Source: [Eubacterium] saphenum
GTDB taxonomy: Bacteria > Bacillota > Clostridia > Oscillospirales > Ruminococcaceae
NCBI GenBank assembly: GCA_004555635.1
Contig: SFHN01000091.1
Coordinates: 1-5,786 of the forward strand
Reading direction: 5' to 3'
Length of the DNA stretch: 5,786 bases
The notes under the pieces are model-generated. The model was not told the DNA's origin. It was given only the letters and a program-made list of their open reading frames with translations, and did not search any database. The translations under genes were made by a program, and so were the position numbers. Shown piece by piece: positions 1 to 5,786 of the stretch; position 1 is the first letter of the stretch; each line of letters starts with the position of its first letter.

Positions 1-17
1 TGCGCGCTTTATTTTTT
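1..17 (+). terminator. Probable tail of an upstream gene's terminator
   Basis: The window opens with GCGCGC (2-7) followed at once by TTTATTTTTT (8-17). This looks like the 3' arm and U-tract of a rho-independent terminator whose 5' arm lies outside the window. If so, the gene before the window ends here and the next gene starts its own transcription unit. The other stem arm cannot be seen, so the call is tentative; the run of T could also be just AT-rich promoter DNA. Confidence 0.3.
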
Positions 18-42
18 CTCCGTTCCGTGTTATAGTTATAAT
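14..42 (+). promoter_or_regulatory. Sigma-A-like promoter for the adaptor-permease unit
   Basis: A perfect TATAAT -10 box lies at 37-42. At 17-bp spacing the -35 position (14-19, TTTTCT) matches TTGACA at only three positions, so the -35 is weak. Transcription would start near 49, leaving a leader of about 54 bases before the start codon at 103. No extended -10 TGn is present. The leader holds a short tandem repeat of GTGCTCC (63-69 and 70-76) with no assigned role. Confidence 0.5.
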
Positions 43-102
43 GTAGTAATATGGGGTCGGACGTGCTCCGTGCTCCGAAAACGCAGAAACAGAGGTCGCA
101 TT

Positions 103-1092
103 ATGATGAAAAAAATACTGATGGCAGCCGCAGCCGCACTAACCGCGCTATCCCTTTCGGGCTGCTATTTCTTCCCGAAGGAGGAGGAGCTTCTCGACCC
201 GCCGACTGTCGCAGTCGAGGATATCGCATACTCCACCTATACCGCAAAAATTAAGGACATCGAGAAAAAGACAACCGCGTCGGGCTTTCTCTCCTCAAAG
301 AGCGAATATAGCGCTTCCTTTACCGAAACCGGAGGAACGCTAAAGAAAATTTACGTCGTCGCGGGGCAGTTTGTGAAACAGGGCGACCTGCTTGCCGAGC
401 TTGACACGGGCGACCTCGAGTACCTGTGCGAGCAGCAGAAGCTTATCGTGCAGATTGCGGCGCTGTCCTACGGCAGCTCGCAGGAGGCGAACCTTCAGTA
501 TCAGATGGAGAAAAACACCCTCGAAGAATACGAGCGCCGGCTTAACAACTCGCGCCTTTATGCGGGTATGGACGGGCAGGTGTGCTATGTCGAAAAGATG
601 AACCCCGGGCAGAAGATAACCGCGTACAAAACGGTTGTTAAGATAGTTGACCCCGAAACCATCTTCGTGAAATACACCTCAAACTCGCTGAAAGCGTTTC
701 CGCTGGGCAGAGAGGTGAAAATCGAGGTTGGCGGAGAAGAGTTTGACGGCTACGTTTCGAAAACCCCGACGGGCGTCACCGAGGGGCTTTACAACGACTA
801 TCCCGAGCTTGCCGAGGACACCGAGAGCATCTTCTGCGAGTTTACAAACGGGCTTCCGAGCTATCTTTCTATCGGCGATATCGCGGAGATATCCACGGTT
901 TACGAAACGCGCGAAAACGCGGTTGTTATCCCCAAAAACCTTGTCAAAAACGACAACGGCAGGGTGTATGTCACGATACTTGACGAAAACGAGAACAAGA
1001 AAGAGGTTGAAGTTGTGACAGGTATCGAAAACGCAACCGAAGTCGAAATCGTTTCGGGTATAAGCGCAGGCGACAAAATCGTAATCAGATAA
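103..1092 (+). CDS. Lipoprotein periplasmic adaptor (MacA/HlyD-like membrane fusion protein)
   Basis: This 329-residue protein is probably the adaptor subunit of an ABC export or envelope-remodelling complex, anchored outside the cytoplasmic membrane. It starts with a lysine-rich n-region, an Ala/Leu core and an LSGC lipobox, with the lipidated Cys at residue 21. Next come half of a lipoyl/barrel-sandwich domain (about 67-103, with VAGQFVKQGDLLAELD), a short helical hairpin (about 104-150), the second lipoyl half (about 151-183, with DGQV and NPGQ), a beta-barrel (about 185-270) and a membrane-proximal domain (about 271-329, with VVIPKNLV and GISAGDKIVI). This is the domain order of MacA-type adaptors. 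The ATG at 103 is chosen because AGAGG (91-95) sits seven bases upstream and the signal peptide begins there; a GTG at 70 is in frame but would place charged residues before it. The next gene, the permease, starts 14 bases downstream. The substrate cannot be read from the sequence. Confidence 0.88.
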   Translation: MMKKILMAAAAALTALSLSGCYFFPKEEELLDPPTVAVEDIAYSTYTAKIKDIEKKTTASGFLSSKSEYSASFTETGGTLKKIYVVAGQFVKQGDLLAELDTGDLEYLCEQQKLIVQIAALSYGSSQEANLQYQMEKNTLEEYERRLNNSRLYAGMDGQVCYVEKMNPGQKITAYKTVVKIVDPETIFVKYTSNSLKAFPLGREVKIEVGGEEFDGYVSKTPTGVTEGLYNDYPELAEDTESIFCEFTNGLPSYLSIGDIAEISTVYETRENAVVIPKNLVKNDNGRVYVTILDENENKKEVEVVTGIENATEVEIVSGISAGDKIVIR

Positions 1093-1106
1093 CGGGGGAG
1101 AAAATC

Positions 1107-3896
1107 GTGCTGACACTTTTGTTCAGAAAAATGCGGAACACCCGCAAAATGATACTCTGCCTGTTTATCGGCTTCCTTATGGCGGCGGGAATGATGAGCG
1201 CGGTGCCTATTTATATGGACTCCTCGCTTCAGCGCATACTTATCAAGGATATGCAGGCGTATCAGACCGACACGGGACTGTATCCGGGCGAATATACCGT
1301 CAGCAAATCGCTGACGCTGAAAACCCCTGCGGAGGAACGGCTGAAAGCCGCGGAGGACATTGCTTCGACGGCTTCCGCGAGAACCGCGAAAACGGGGCTT
1401 CGCATAGAAAACGAAAAGCTCGTTTTGTCCGACGAGTTTCAGTATCTTCTCGGCGGAGGAAAAACCACGCAGACGAAGGTTGTTGCAATGTCGGATATCG
1501 GGGAGCATATCACGATTACCGAGGGAAGAATGTACAACCCCGGTCGCGCCGCCGACGGCAGCTTTGAGGTAATCGCAAACGCAAGGGCGCTGAAAACGCT
1601 CGACGCAGTGTGCGGCGGAACATACACAATGCAAAACGGCTTTTTCAGCAAGACCGACCCGCTTTCCTTTACGATAGTGGGCGTGTTTGAGCAGAAAAGC
1701 GAAACCGATTCCTACTGGTCGGAAACGATGGACCCCTACCTTAACGCGGTGTTTATGGACCCCGACACCTACAAGTCGGACTATATGACAACGGGCGTCA
1801 CAACGATGAACTCGATACTTTACCGCTGCTGCTTCGACTATCAGAATATGGATTTGAACGCGCTTGACGACGTTACTAAGAATATTGACGAGGACAGGGA
1901 AATCTACGCCGAAGCGGGCTGGAAGTTCGGTATGGGCGTTTACGACATTCTGACGGAATACGCCGTCCGCGCGGAAAAGCTGAAGAATATGCTGTGGGTT
2001 CTGCAAATCCCGACAATCGTTATGCTCGCGTTTTACCTGTTTATGGTATCGCAGCTTAATGTCGAGCAGGAGAAAAACGAAATCGCCGTGCTTTCGAGCC
2101 GCGGCGCTTCGTCGGGGCAGATTTTGGGCATTTACGCGATGGAAACGGGCGTGCTTGGACTTGTGACGCTGATTATTTCCCCGTTCGTCGGGCTTATGCT
2201 GACGGGCTTTCTCGGTGTGTCTAACGGATTCTTGGAGTTCGTAAACAGAACGGGGCTTGCCGCAAAGCTGTCGATTGACGCGGTGATTTACGCGCTTGTC
2301 GCGGTGGTGATTTTCTTCTTCACGACAATGCTCCCGATAATCCCCGCTTCAAAGCTCACGATTGTTAAATACAAGCAGAGCAAGGCGAAGGTGGTTAAGC
2401 TTGCGCTTTGGGAAAAGTGCTGCGTTGACATTATCCTTATCGGCGGGTCGCTTGTGTGGTATTACTTCACCGCGAAGAAAATCTCGAAGCTGTTTGCGGA
2501 CGGCACCTATACCTCCGACGGCAGCGTAAACCCGATGTACTTCGTGTTCGCGACGATGTTCATTCTCGGCGCGGGGCTGCTGTTTATCAGGGTTTATCCC
2601 TATCTGCTGAGAGTGGTTTACCACATCGGAAAGCGGTTCTGGTCGGTTCCGCAGTATGTCGCGATTACTTCGGTTGCACGCTCACAGGGCGGCAGGGAGC
2701 GCTTTCTGATGATGTTCCTTGTTATGACGCTGGGATTAGGCATTTTCTCGGCGAACACCGCCCGCGCGATCAACAACGCGAAAAGCGACCGCATTTACTA
2801 CTCGACGGGCGCGGACGTCGTTATTGACGCGTTCTGGCGCTTTGACAGCAACGACGACGAGAGCGGCTATGCCGAGCTTGACTTCTCGCAGTTTGAGGAG
2901 CTTGCGGGAGTGGAGTCGGCAACGAAGGTGCTTAAAACCGACGGAAAGCTGCTGAGCGGCTCGAAGAAAAAGGGCGAGGACATAACCGTTATGAGCATTG
3001 AGCCGGGCAAGTTCGCGCAGACGGCTTGGTTCAGAAACGACCTTCTGCCCATTCACTGGCACAACTACTGCGCGGCGCTTGTCGAGTGCAAGTCGGGCGC
3101 GCTTGCCTCGCGCTCGCTTGAGGAAAAGGGCTATCAGCTCGGCGACAAGCTCTCAGTCAAATGGGGCGGAAACGACGCACTTGAGCTGACGATAATCGCG
3201 TTTGTTGACTACTGGCCGTCGATTGACCCGACGGAGCAGTTTGAGGACGACTCCTCGCAAGAGCCGAAAACGCGCGACTTTATCGTAACGAACTACAACT
3301 ACATACGCAAAATCACCGAAACCGAGCCGTATCAGATTTGGATAAAGATGGCGGACGGAGCGACGAGCGAGGAGCTGTACAGCGATATCCGCGCGAAGAA
3401 CATCAAGGTGCAGCGGCTTTTGGACTCCGCGCAGCTTCTTATTGCGGAAAAGACCGACCCCGAGCTTCAGGGTATGAACGGCGCGCTGACTCTCGGCTTT
3501 GTTGTGATAATGCTGATGACGGTTATCGGATTTCTGATTTACTGGATAATCTCCATTCGTTCGCGCACGCTTCAGTTCGGCGTGCTTCGCGCGATGGGCG
3601 TTACGTTCAGGGAGATTGTCGTAACGCTCGGGTATGAGCAGCTGCTTGTTTCGGTGGCTTCGATTGCGGCGGGCTTTGTTATCGGCGGTATGGCGAGCGA
3701 TTTGTTCGTTCCGATGTTCCGCACGATGTACGACGCGGCAGACCAGGTTCCGCCGTTTGTTGTGCGCGGTGACGCGGGAGATTACATAAAGCTGTACGTT
3801 ATCATCGGGCTTATGCTGCTGATTGGCTTTGCAGTTCTCGGCGGAATTATCCGCAGGATTAACATAAACAAGGCGCTCAAGCTTGGAGAGGATTAA
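1107..3896 (+). CDS. ABC transporter permease, MacB/FtsX type, with two FtsX domains
   Basis: This 929-residue integral membrane protein is likely the membrane subunit that works with the adjoining adaptor. By hydrophobicity I see about ten membrane segments: near 15-36, 294-315, 345-371, 391-413, 438-455, 476-500, 532-552, 795-817, 846-868 and 893-915. They form two repeated units, each with one segment, a large extracytoplasmic domain (37-293 and 553-794) and three segments. The segments at 438-455 and 476-500 link the units. Both FtsX domains carry the usual cytoplasmic coupling motif: EIAVLSSRGASSGQIL (325-340) and FGVLRAMGVTFREIV (824-838). There is no Walker A or ABC signature motif, so an ATPase must be supplied separately, and none is encoded in this window. 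The GTG start at 1107 has GGGGGAG (1094-1100) six bases upstream. The second outer domain begins with an acidic stretch (580-600). Members of this group export peptides, lipoproteins or antimicrobials, or regulate cell-wall enzymes; which of these applies is unknown. Confidence 0.9.
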   Translation: MLTLLFRKMRNTRKMILCLFIGFLMAAGMMSAVPIYMDSSLQRILIKDMQAYQTDTGLYPGEYTVSKSLTLKTPAEERLKAAEDIASTASARTAKTGLRIENEKLVLSDEFQYLLGGGKTTQTKVVAMSDIGEHITITEGRMYNPGRAADGSFEVIANARALKTLDAVCGGTYTMQNGFFSKTDPLSFTIVGVFEQKSETDSYWSETMDPYLNAVFMDPDTYKSDYMTTGVTTMNSILYRCCFDYQNMDLNALDDVTKNIDEDREIYAEAGWKFGMGVYDILTEYAVRAEKLKNMLWVLQIPTIVMLAFYLFMVSQLNVEQEKNEIAVLSSRGASSGQILGIYAMETGVLGLVTLIISPFVGLMLTGFLGVSNGFLEFVNRTGLAAKLSIDAVIYALVAVVIFFFTTMLPIIPASKLTIVKYKQSKAKVVKLALWEKCCVDIILIGGSLVWYYFTAKKISKLFADGTYTSDGSVNPMYFVFATMFILGAGLLFIRVYPYLLRVVYHIGKRFWSVPQYVAITSVARSQGGRERFLMMFLVMTLGLGIFSANTARAINNAKSDRIYYSTGADVVIDAFWRFDSNDDESGYAELDFSQFEELAGVESATKVLKTDGKLLSGSKKKGEDITVMSIEPGKFAQTAWFRNDLLPIHWHNYCAALVECKSGALASRSLEEKGYQLGDKLSVKWGGNDALELTIIAFVDYWPSIDPTEQFEDDSSQEPKTRDFIVTNYNYIRKITETEPYQIWIKMADGATSEELYSDIRAKNIKVQRLLDSAQLLIAEKTDPELQGMNGALTLGFVVIMLMTVIGFLIYWIISIRSRTLQFGVLRAMGVTFREIVVTLGYEQLLVSVASIAAGFVIGGMASDLFVPMFRTMYDAADQVPPFVVRGDAGDYIKLYVIIGLMLLIGFAVLGGIIRRININKALKLGED

Positions 3897-3928
3897 CGGC
3901 AGCGCCGCGGTTTAAGGAGGGAATACTC

Positions 3929-4249
3929 TTGCCGCTGTTCAAGAAAAAGCAGCCTGCCGACACGATGCCGCAGGCGAAGATAAGGGCGCTTGACAAAAAG
4001 GAGCTGCGCTATGTTGCGATGCGCGACCCCGAAACCTACAAGGAAATCCGCCTCGGCACGCAGGGTGCGATTAACATAATCGGCAGCGAGATTCAGCTTG
4101 TATGCGAAGGTGTTACGGTGTTCGCCTGCCCGCTTTCGGAGGTGAAGGCGGGAGAGCTGATGAGCCTTGACGGGATAACGCTGAAGGGATTTGACAGGGT
4201 ATCTGGCGAGCAGCGCTCGGTAAACGCGTTCTATCTGAAGAAGGACTAA
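3929..4249 (+). CDS. Conserved-looking small soluble protein of unknown function
   Basis: I do not recognise this 106-residue protein. It starts with TTG, and a near-perfect ribosome site, AAGGAGGG (3914-3921), lies seven bases upstream, which makes translation convincing. It has no signal peptide or membrane segment, so it should be cytoplasmic. The N-terminus is lysine-rich (KKKQ at residues 5-8, DKKE at 22-25). From about residue 40 the sequence alternates hydrophobic and polar residues (GAINIIGSEIQLVCEG, VFACPLSEVKAGELMSLDG), which suggests a compact beta-rich domain. A PH-like fold is possible but is only a guess. It begins 32 bases after the permease stop, and a terminator follows it, so it is probably co-transcribed with the adaptor and permease. 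It could be an accessory or regulatory partner of that complex, or an unrelated passenger. Confidence 0.8.
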   Translation: MPLFKKKQPADTMPQAKIRALDKKELRYVAMRDPETYKEIRLGTQGAINIIGSEIQLVCEGVTVFACPLSEVKAGELMSLDGITLKGFDRVSGEQRSVNAFYLKKD

Positions 4250-4320
4250 GTCGGTCGGTCGAGTGCCTCGACACGCTGTTCCGCTTTTTGTTGGGCGCAA
4301 CGTTTGCATAACTTTTTGAG

Positions 4321-4356
4321 CGGCGGGTGTTGAAGGCACCTGCCGTTTCGATTTTT
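4321..4356 (+). terminator. Rho-independent terminator after the adaptor-permease unit
   Basis: A 9-bp GC-rich stem, CGGCGGGTG (4321-4329) pairing with CACCTGCCG (4337-4345) with one G-U pair, encloses a 7-base loop. It is followed by TTTCGATTTTT (4346-4356). It lies 71 bases beyond the stop of the 106-residue gene and before the ilvE promoter, so it should separate the two transcription units. Confidence 0.75.
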
Positions 4357-4384
4357 GGGGGACATTCCCACGCTCATTTTTTGC

Positions 4385-4399
4385 AATTTTCCGAAAGTA
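4385..4399 (+). promoter_or_regulatory. CodY-box-like operator upstream of ilvE
   Basis: The 15 bases at 4385-4399 (AATTTTCCGAAAGTA) match the established CodY consensus AATTTTCWGAAAATT at 12 positions; the misses are at positions 8, 13 and 15. The site centre is about 58 bases upstream of the predicted ilvE transcription start. CodY is a Firmicutes repressor activated by branched-chain amino acids (and by GTP in many species) and commonly controls ilv genes, which fits the gene downstream. Weaker matches follow at 4400-4414 (9 of 15) and 4419-4433 (10 of 15), the latter inside the promoter. The region is AT-rich, so chance matches are possible, and I cannot see whether this genome encodes CodY. 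Confidence 0.5.
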
Positions 4400-4422
4400 A
4401 AATTTCAAAAGCCCTTTACTTT
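4394..4422. repeat. 8-bp inverted repeat overlapping the ilvE -35 box
   Basis: AAAGTAAA (4394-4401) and TTTACTTT (4415-4422) are perfect inverted copies with a 13-base spacer. Their centres are 21 bp apart, about two helical turns, which is the geometry of many dimeric repressor sites. The right arm covers the -35 hexamer (4415-4420) and the left arm overlaps the CodY-like box. A direct repeat of TTTCAAAA (4403-4410 and 4422-4429) is interleaved. All are low-complexity, so function is uncertain. Confidence 0.4.
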
Positions 4423-4443
4423 TTCAAAAAAGCGTGCTATAAT
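4415..4443 (+). promoter_or_regulatory. Sigma-A-like promoter of ilvE, extended -10
   Basis: The -35 hexamer TTTACT (4415-4420, 4 of 6 matches to TTGACA) and the -10 hexamer TATAAT (4438-4443, perfect) are separated by exactly 17 bases. TGC directly before the -10 makes it an extended -10. Transcription should start near 4450, giving a leader of about 84 bases before the ilvE ATG at 4534. Confidence 0.75.
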
Positions 4444-4533
4444 TATTGTGTAGCATTTTATATGTCTGTAAAAAGGCAACCGCCATATGATAAAGACGAC
4501 CATAGAGCCGCCGCAGACAGGAAAGGATAAACT

Positions 4534-5598
4534 ATGGACATCAGAATTGAAAAAACCGCTAACCCCAAGGCAAAGCCCACCGACGAGAGCAAGCTCGGCT
4601 TCGGTCATATCTTCACCGACCATATGTTCGTTATGGAGTATGACACCGGTATGGGCTGGCACGACGCGCGCGTTGTCCCCTACGGCGATATCACGCTGTC
4701 GCCTGCCGCAATGGTTCTCCACTACGGTCAGGAGATTTTCGAGGGCTTAAAGGCATACCGCACCGCTGACGGCAATGTGCAGTTCTTCCGCCCGATTGAA
4801 AACTTCAAGCGCCTTAACGTTTCCGCCGAGCGCCTTGTTATCCCCGAAATCCCCGTCGAGGACGCGCTTCAGGCGCTGCATACCCTCGTTGAGGTGGATA
4901 AGGACTGGGTTCCCCACACCGACGGCGCTTCGCTGTATATCCGCCCGTTTGTGTTCGCGGCAGACCCGTTCCTCGGCGTTCGCCCCGGCGACAAGTATTA
5001 CTTTATGATTATTATGAGCCCCTCCGGCCCCTACTACGCAACAGGTCTTGACCCCGTTTCCATCTACGTTGAAACCAACTATGTACGCGCGGTTCGCGGC
5101 GGTATGGGCTTCACCAAGACGGGCGGAAACTACGCGGCTTCCCTCGCAGGTCAGGACGAGGCGCACAAGCAGAACTACTCGCAGGTTCTCTGGCTGGACG
5201 GCGTTGAGCGCAAGTACATAGAAGAAGTCGGCGCGATGAACATTATGTTCGTTATCGACGGCGAAATCGTAACCCCCGAGCTTCAGGGCTCCATTCTCCC
5301 CGGTATAACGAGAAAGTCCGTTCTCGAGCTTTGCCGCAAGTGGGGAATGAAGGTTTCCGAGCGCAGAATAACCATTCAGGAGGTTGCCGACGCATACGAC
5401 GCGGGCAAGCTCGACGAGGTATTCGGCACGGGCACTGCGGCTGTCGTTTCTCCCGTAGGTCACCTCAAGTGGGGCGACAAGGTTATGGAGATCGGCAACA
5501 ACAAGATTGGTGCAATCACGCAGAAGCTGTACGATACAATGACGGGTATGCAGTACGGCAAGATTGCCGATGATATGGGCTGGATTGAGAAGCTCTGA
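4534..5598 (+). CDS. ilvE: Branched-chain amino acid aminotransferase
   Basis: This 354-residue fold-type IV PLP enzyme reversibly transfers the amino group between leucine, isoleucine or valine and 2-oxoglutarate. It is the last step of branched-chain amino acid synthesis and the first of their breakdown, in the cytoplasm. The PLP lysine is K195 in FTKTGGNY, with Y200 five residues on. E231 in EEVGAMN should contact the cofactor's pyridine nitrogen. R137 in LYIRPF, the class IV stretch ILPGITRKSVLEL (254-266) and the phosphate-binding GTGTAAVVSP (298-307) are all present. The length fits the longer BCAT group (human and Bacillus YbgE/YwaA type) rather than the roughly 309-residue E. coli type. 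The redox CXXC of the mammalian enzymes is absent (AVVS at the equivalent place). The ATG at 4534 is preceded by AGGAAAGGA (4519-4527). The gene has its own promoter and terminator, with a CodY-like site upstream, and so appears monocistronic. Nothing suggests truncation or transfer. Confidence 0.96.
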   Translation: MDIRIEKTANPKAKPTDESKLGFGHIFTDHMFVMEYDTGMGWHDARVVPYGDITLSPAAMVLHYGQEIFEGLKAYRTADGNVQFFRPIENFKRLNVSAERLVIPEIPVEDALQALHTLVEVDKDWVPHTDGASLYIRPFVFAADPFLGVRPGDKYYFMIIMSPSGPYYATGLDPVSIYVETNYVRAVRGGMGFTKTGGNYAASLAGQDEAHKQNYSQVLWLDGVERKYIEEVGAMNIMFVIDGEIVTPELQGSILPGITRKSVLELCRKWGMKVSERRITIQEVADAYDAGKLDEVFGTGTAAVVSPVGHLKWGDKVMEIGNNKIGAITQKLYDTMTGMQYGKIADDMGWIEKL

Positions 5599-5618
5599 TA
5601 TGACAAATTAAGACTTAG

Positions 5619-5652
5619 CGCGCCGCATATTGCTTGTATGCGGCGCGGTTTT
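5619..5652 (+). terminator. Rho-independent terminator of ilvE
   Basis: A perfect 11-bp stem, CGCGCCGCATA (5619-5629) with TATGCGGCGCG (5637-5647), encloses a 7-base loop and is followed by G and TTTT (5649-5652). It starts 20 bases after the ilvE stop codon. The T-tract is short, so some read-through into the lipoprotein gene just downstream is conceivable. Confidence 0.85.
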
Positions 5653-5667
5653 ATAAAGGTAATTGAT

Positions 5668-5786
5668 ATGAAAAAACTGATATGCGCTTTTTTATGCGCG
5701 GTTATGATGGTTGGTGCTGTCGGCTGCGAGAGCGATGAGAACACCTTCCTGCCTGCCGAAATGACGGCAGCTTCCGGCGAGCCGCT
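5668..5786 (+). CDS. Start of a putative lipoprotein, cut by the window end
   Basis: Only the first 39 complete codons are visible, and no stop codon is reached. The ATG at 5668 has AAAGGT (5655-5660) seven bases upstream. The protein begins MKKLICAFLC and continues with a hydrophobic core to AVGC, a plausible lipobox with the lipidated Cys at residue 20. After it come an acidic stretch (ESDEN) and an Ala/Thr/Ser/Pro-containing linker, typical of the tether behind a lipid anchor. The product should therefore be exported and membrane-anchored, but its functional domain lies outside the window. No separate promoter is evident in the 15 bases between the ilvE terminator and the start codon; it may depend on read-through from ilvE. 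Confidence 0.75.
   Translation, partial: MKKLICAFLCAVMMVGAVGCESDENTFLPAEMTAASGEP

Noticed and set aside
70..102. Upstream in-frame GTG start for the adaptor
   Set aside because: It would add an Arg-rich extension before the lipoprotein signal peptide, while the ATG at 103 has its own well-spaced ribosome site.
900..2006. Antisense open frame of 368 codons opposite the end of the adaptor and the first part of the permease
   Set aside because: It overlaps two well-supported genes, its composition (rich in Arg, His, Val) is typical of a mirror frame in GC-rich coding DNA, and it shows no recognisable domain.
4258..4301. Small hairpins GTCGAG/CTCGAC (4258-4272) and GTTG/CAAC (4290-4301) as terminators
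   Set aside because: Their stems are short and not directly followed by a T-run; the 4321-4356 hairpin is a much better terminator.
4250..4533. T-box or other amino-acid riboswitch before ilvE
   Set aside because: The T-box core sequence (AGGGTGGNACCGCG type) is absent, and the promoter start near 4450 leaves only about 84 bases of leader, too short for one.
4487..4750. Frame of 87 codons overlapping the start of ilvE, with AAAAGG ten bases upstream
   Set aside because: Most of it lies out of frame inside ilvE and the protein has no coherent features.
4747..5463. Antisense open frame of 238 codons inside ilvE
   Set aside because: It lies wholly opposite the clear ilvE coding sequence and has no family motif; it is a composition shadow.

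Overview
The window looks like a piece of a Gram-positive, clostridial chromosome. An Oscillospirales/Ruminococcaceae-like gut anaerobe is my best guess, but this is inference. Supporting signs are strong AGGAGG-type ribosome sites, GTG and TTG starts, sigma-A-like promoters in AT-rich gaps between GC-richer genes, two lipoprotein signal peptides of Firmicutes style, and a MacA-like adaptor made as a lipoprotein. All recognisable genes are on the + strand. I see no RNA gene, mobile element or CRISPR array.

Positions 1-4356 form what looks like one transcription unit. A probable upstream terminator tail (1-17) and a promoter (-10 at 37-42) are followed by three genes: a lipoprotein periplasmic-adaptor/membrane-fusion protein (103-1092), a 929-residue MacB/FtsX-type ABC permease with two extracytoplasmic domains and about ten membrane segments (1107-3896), and a 106-residue soluble protein of unknown family (3929-4249). 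A rho-independent terminator closes the unit (4321-4356). The adaptor and permease should work together at the membrane as a MacAB-like exporter or envelope-remodelling complex. The ATPase such a permease needs is not encoded in the window.

The gap 4250-4533 holds that terminator and then an AT-rich control region with a good extended -10 promoter (4415-4443). Just upstream is a 15-base sequence (4385-4399) matching the CodY operator consensus at 12 of 15 positions. The promoter drives ilvE (4534-5598), a complete branched-chain amino acid aminotransferase with its catalytic residues intact. CodY senses branched-chain amino acids, so this control would make biological sense, but it is inferred from the motif alone. 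An 11-bp-stem terminator (5619-5652) ends ilvE.

The last 119 bases (5668-5786) begin another lipoprotein gene that runs off the window; only its signal peptide and about 20 further residues are visible. The most interesting points are the adaptor-permease-small protein unit without an ATPase, the uncharacterised 106-residue protein in it, and the CodY-like operator at ilvE.
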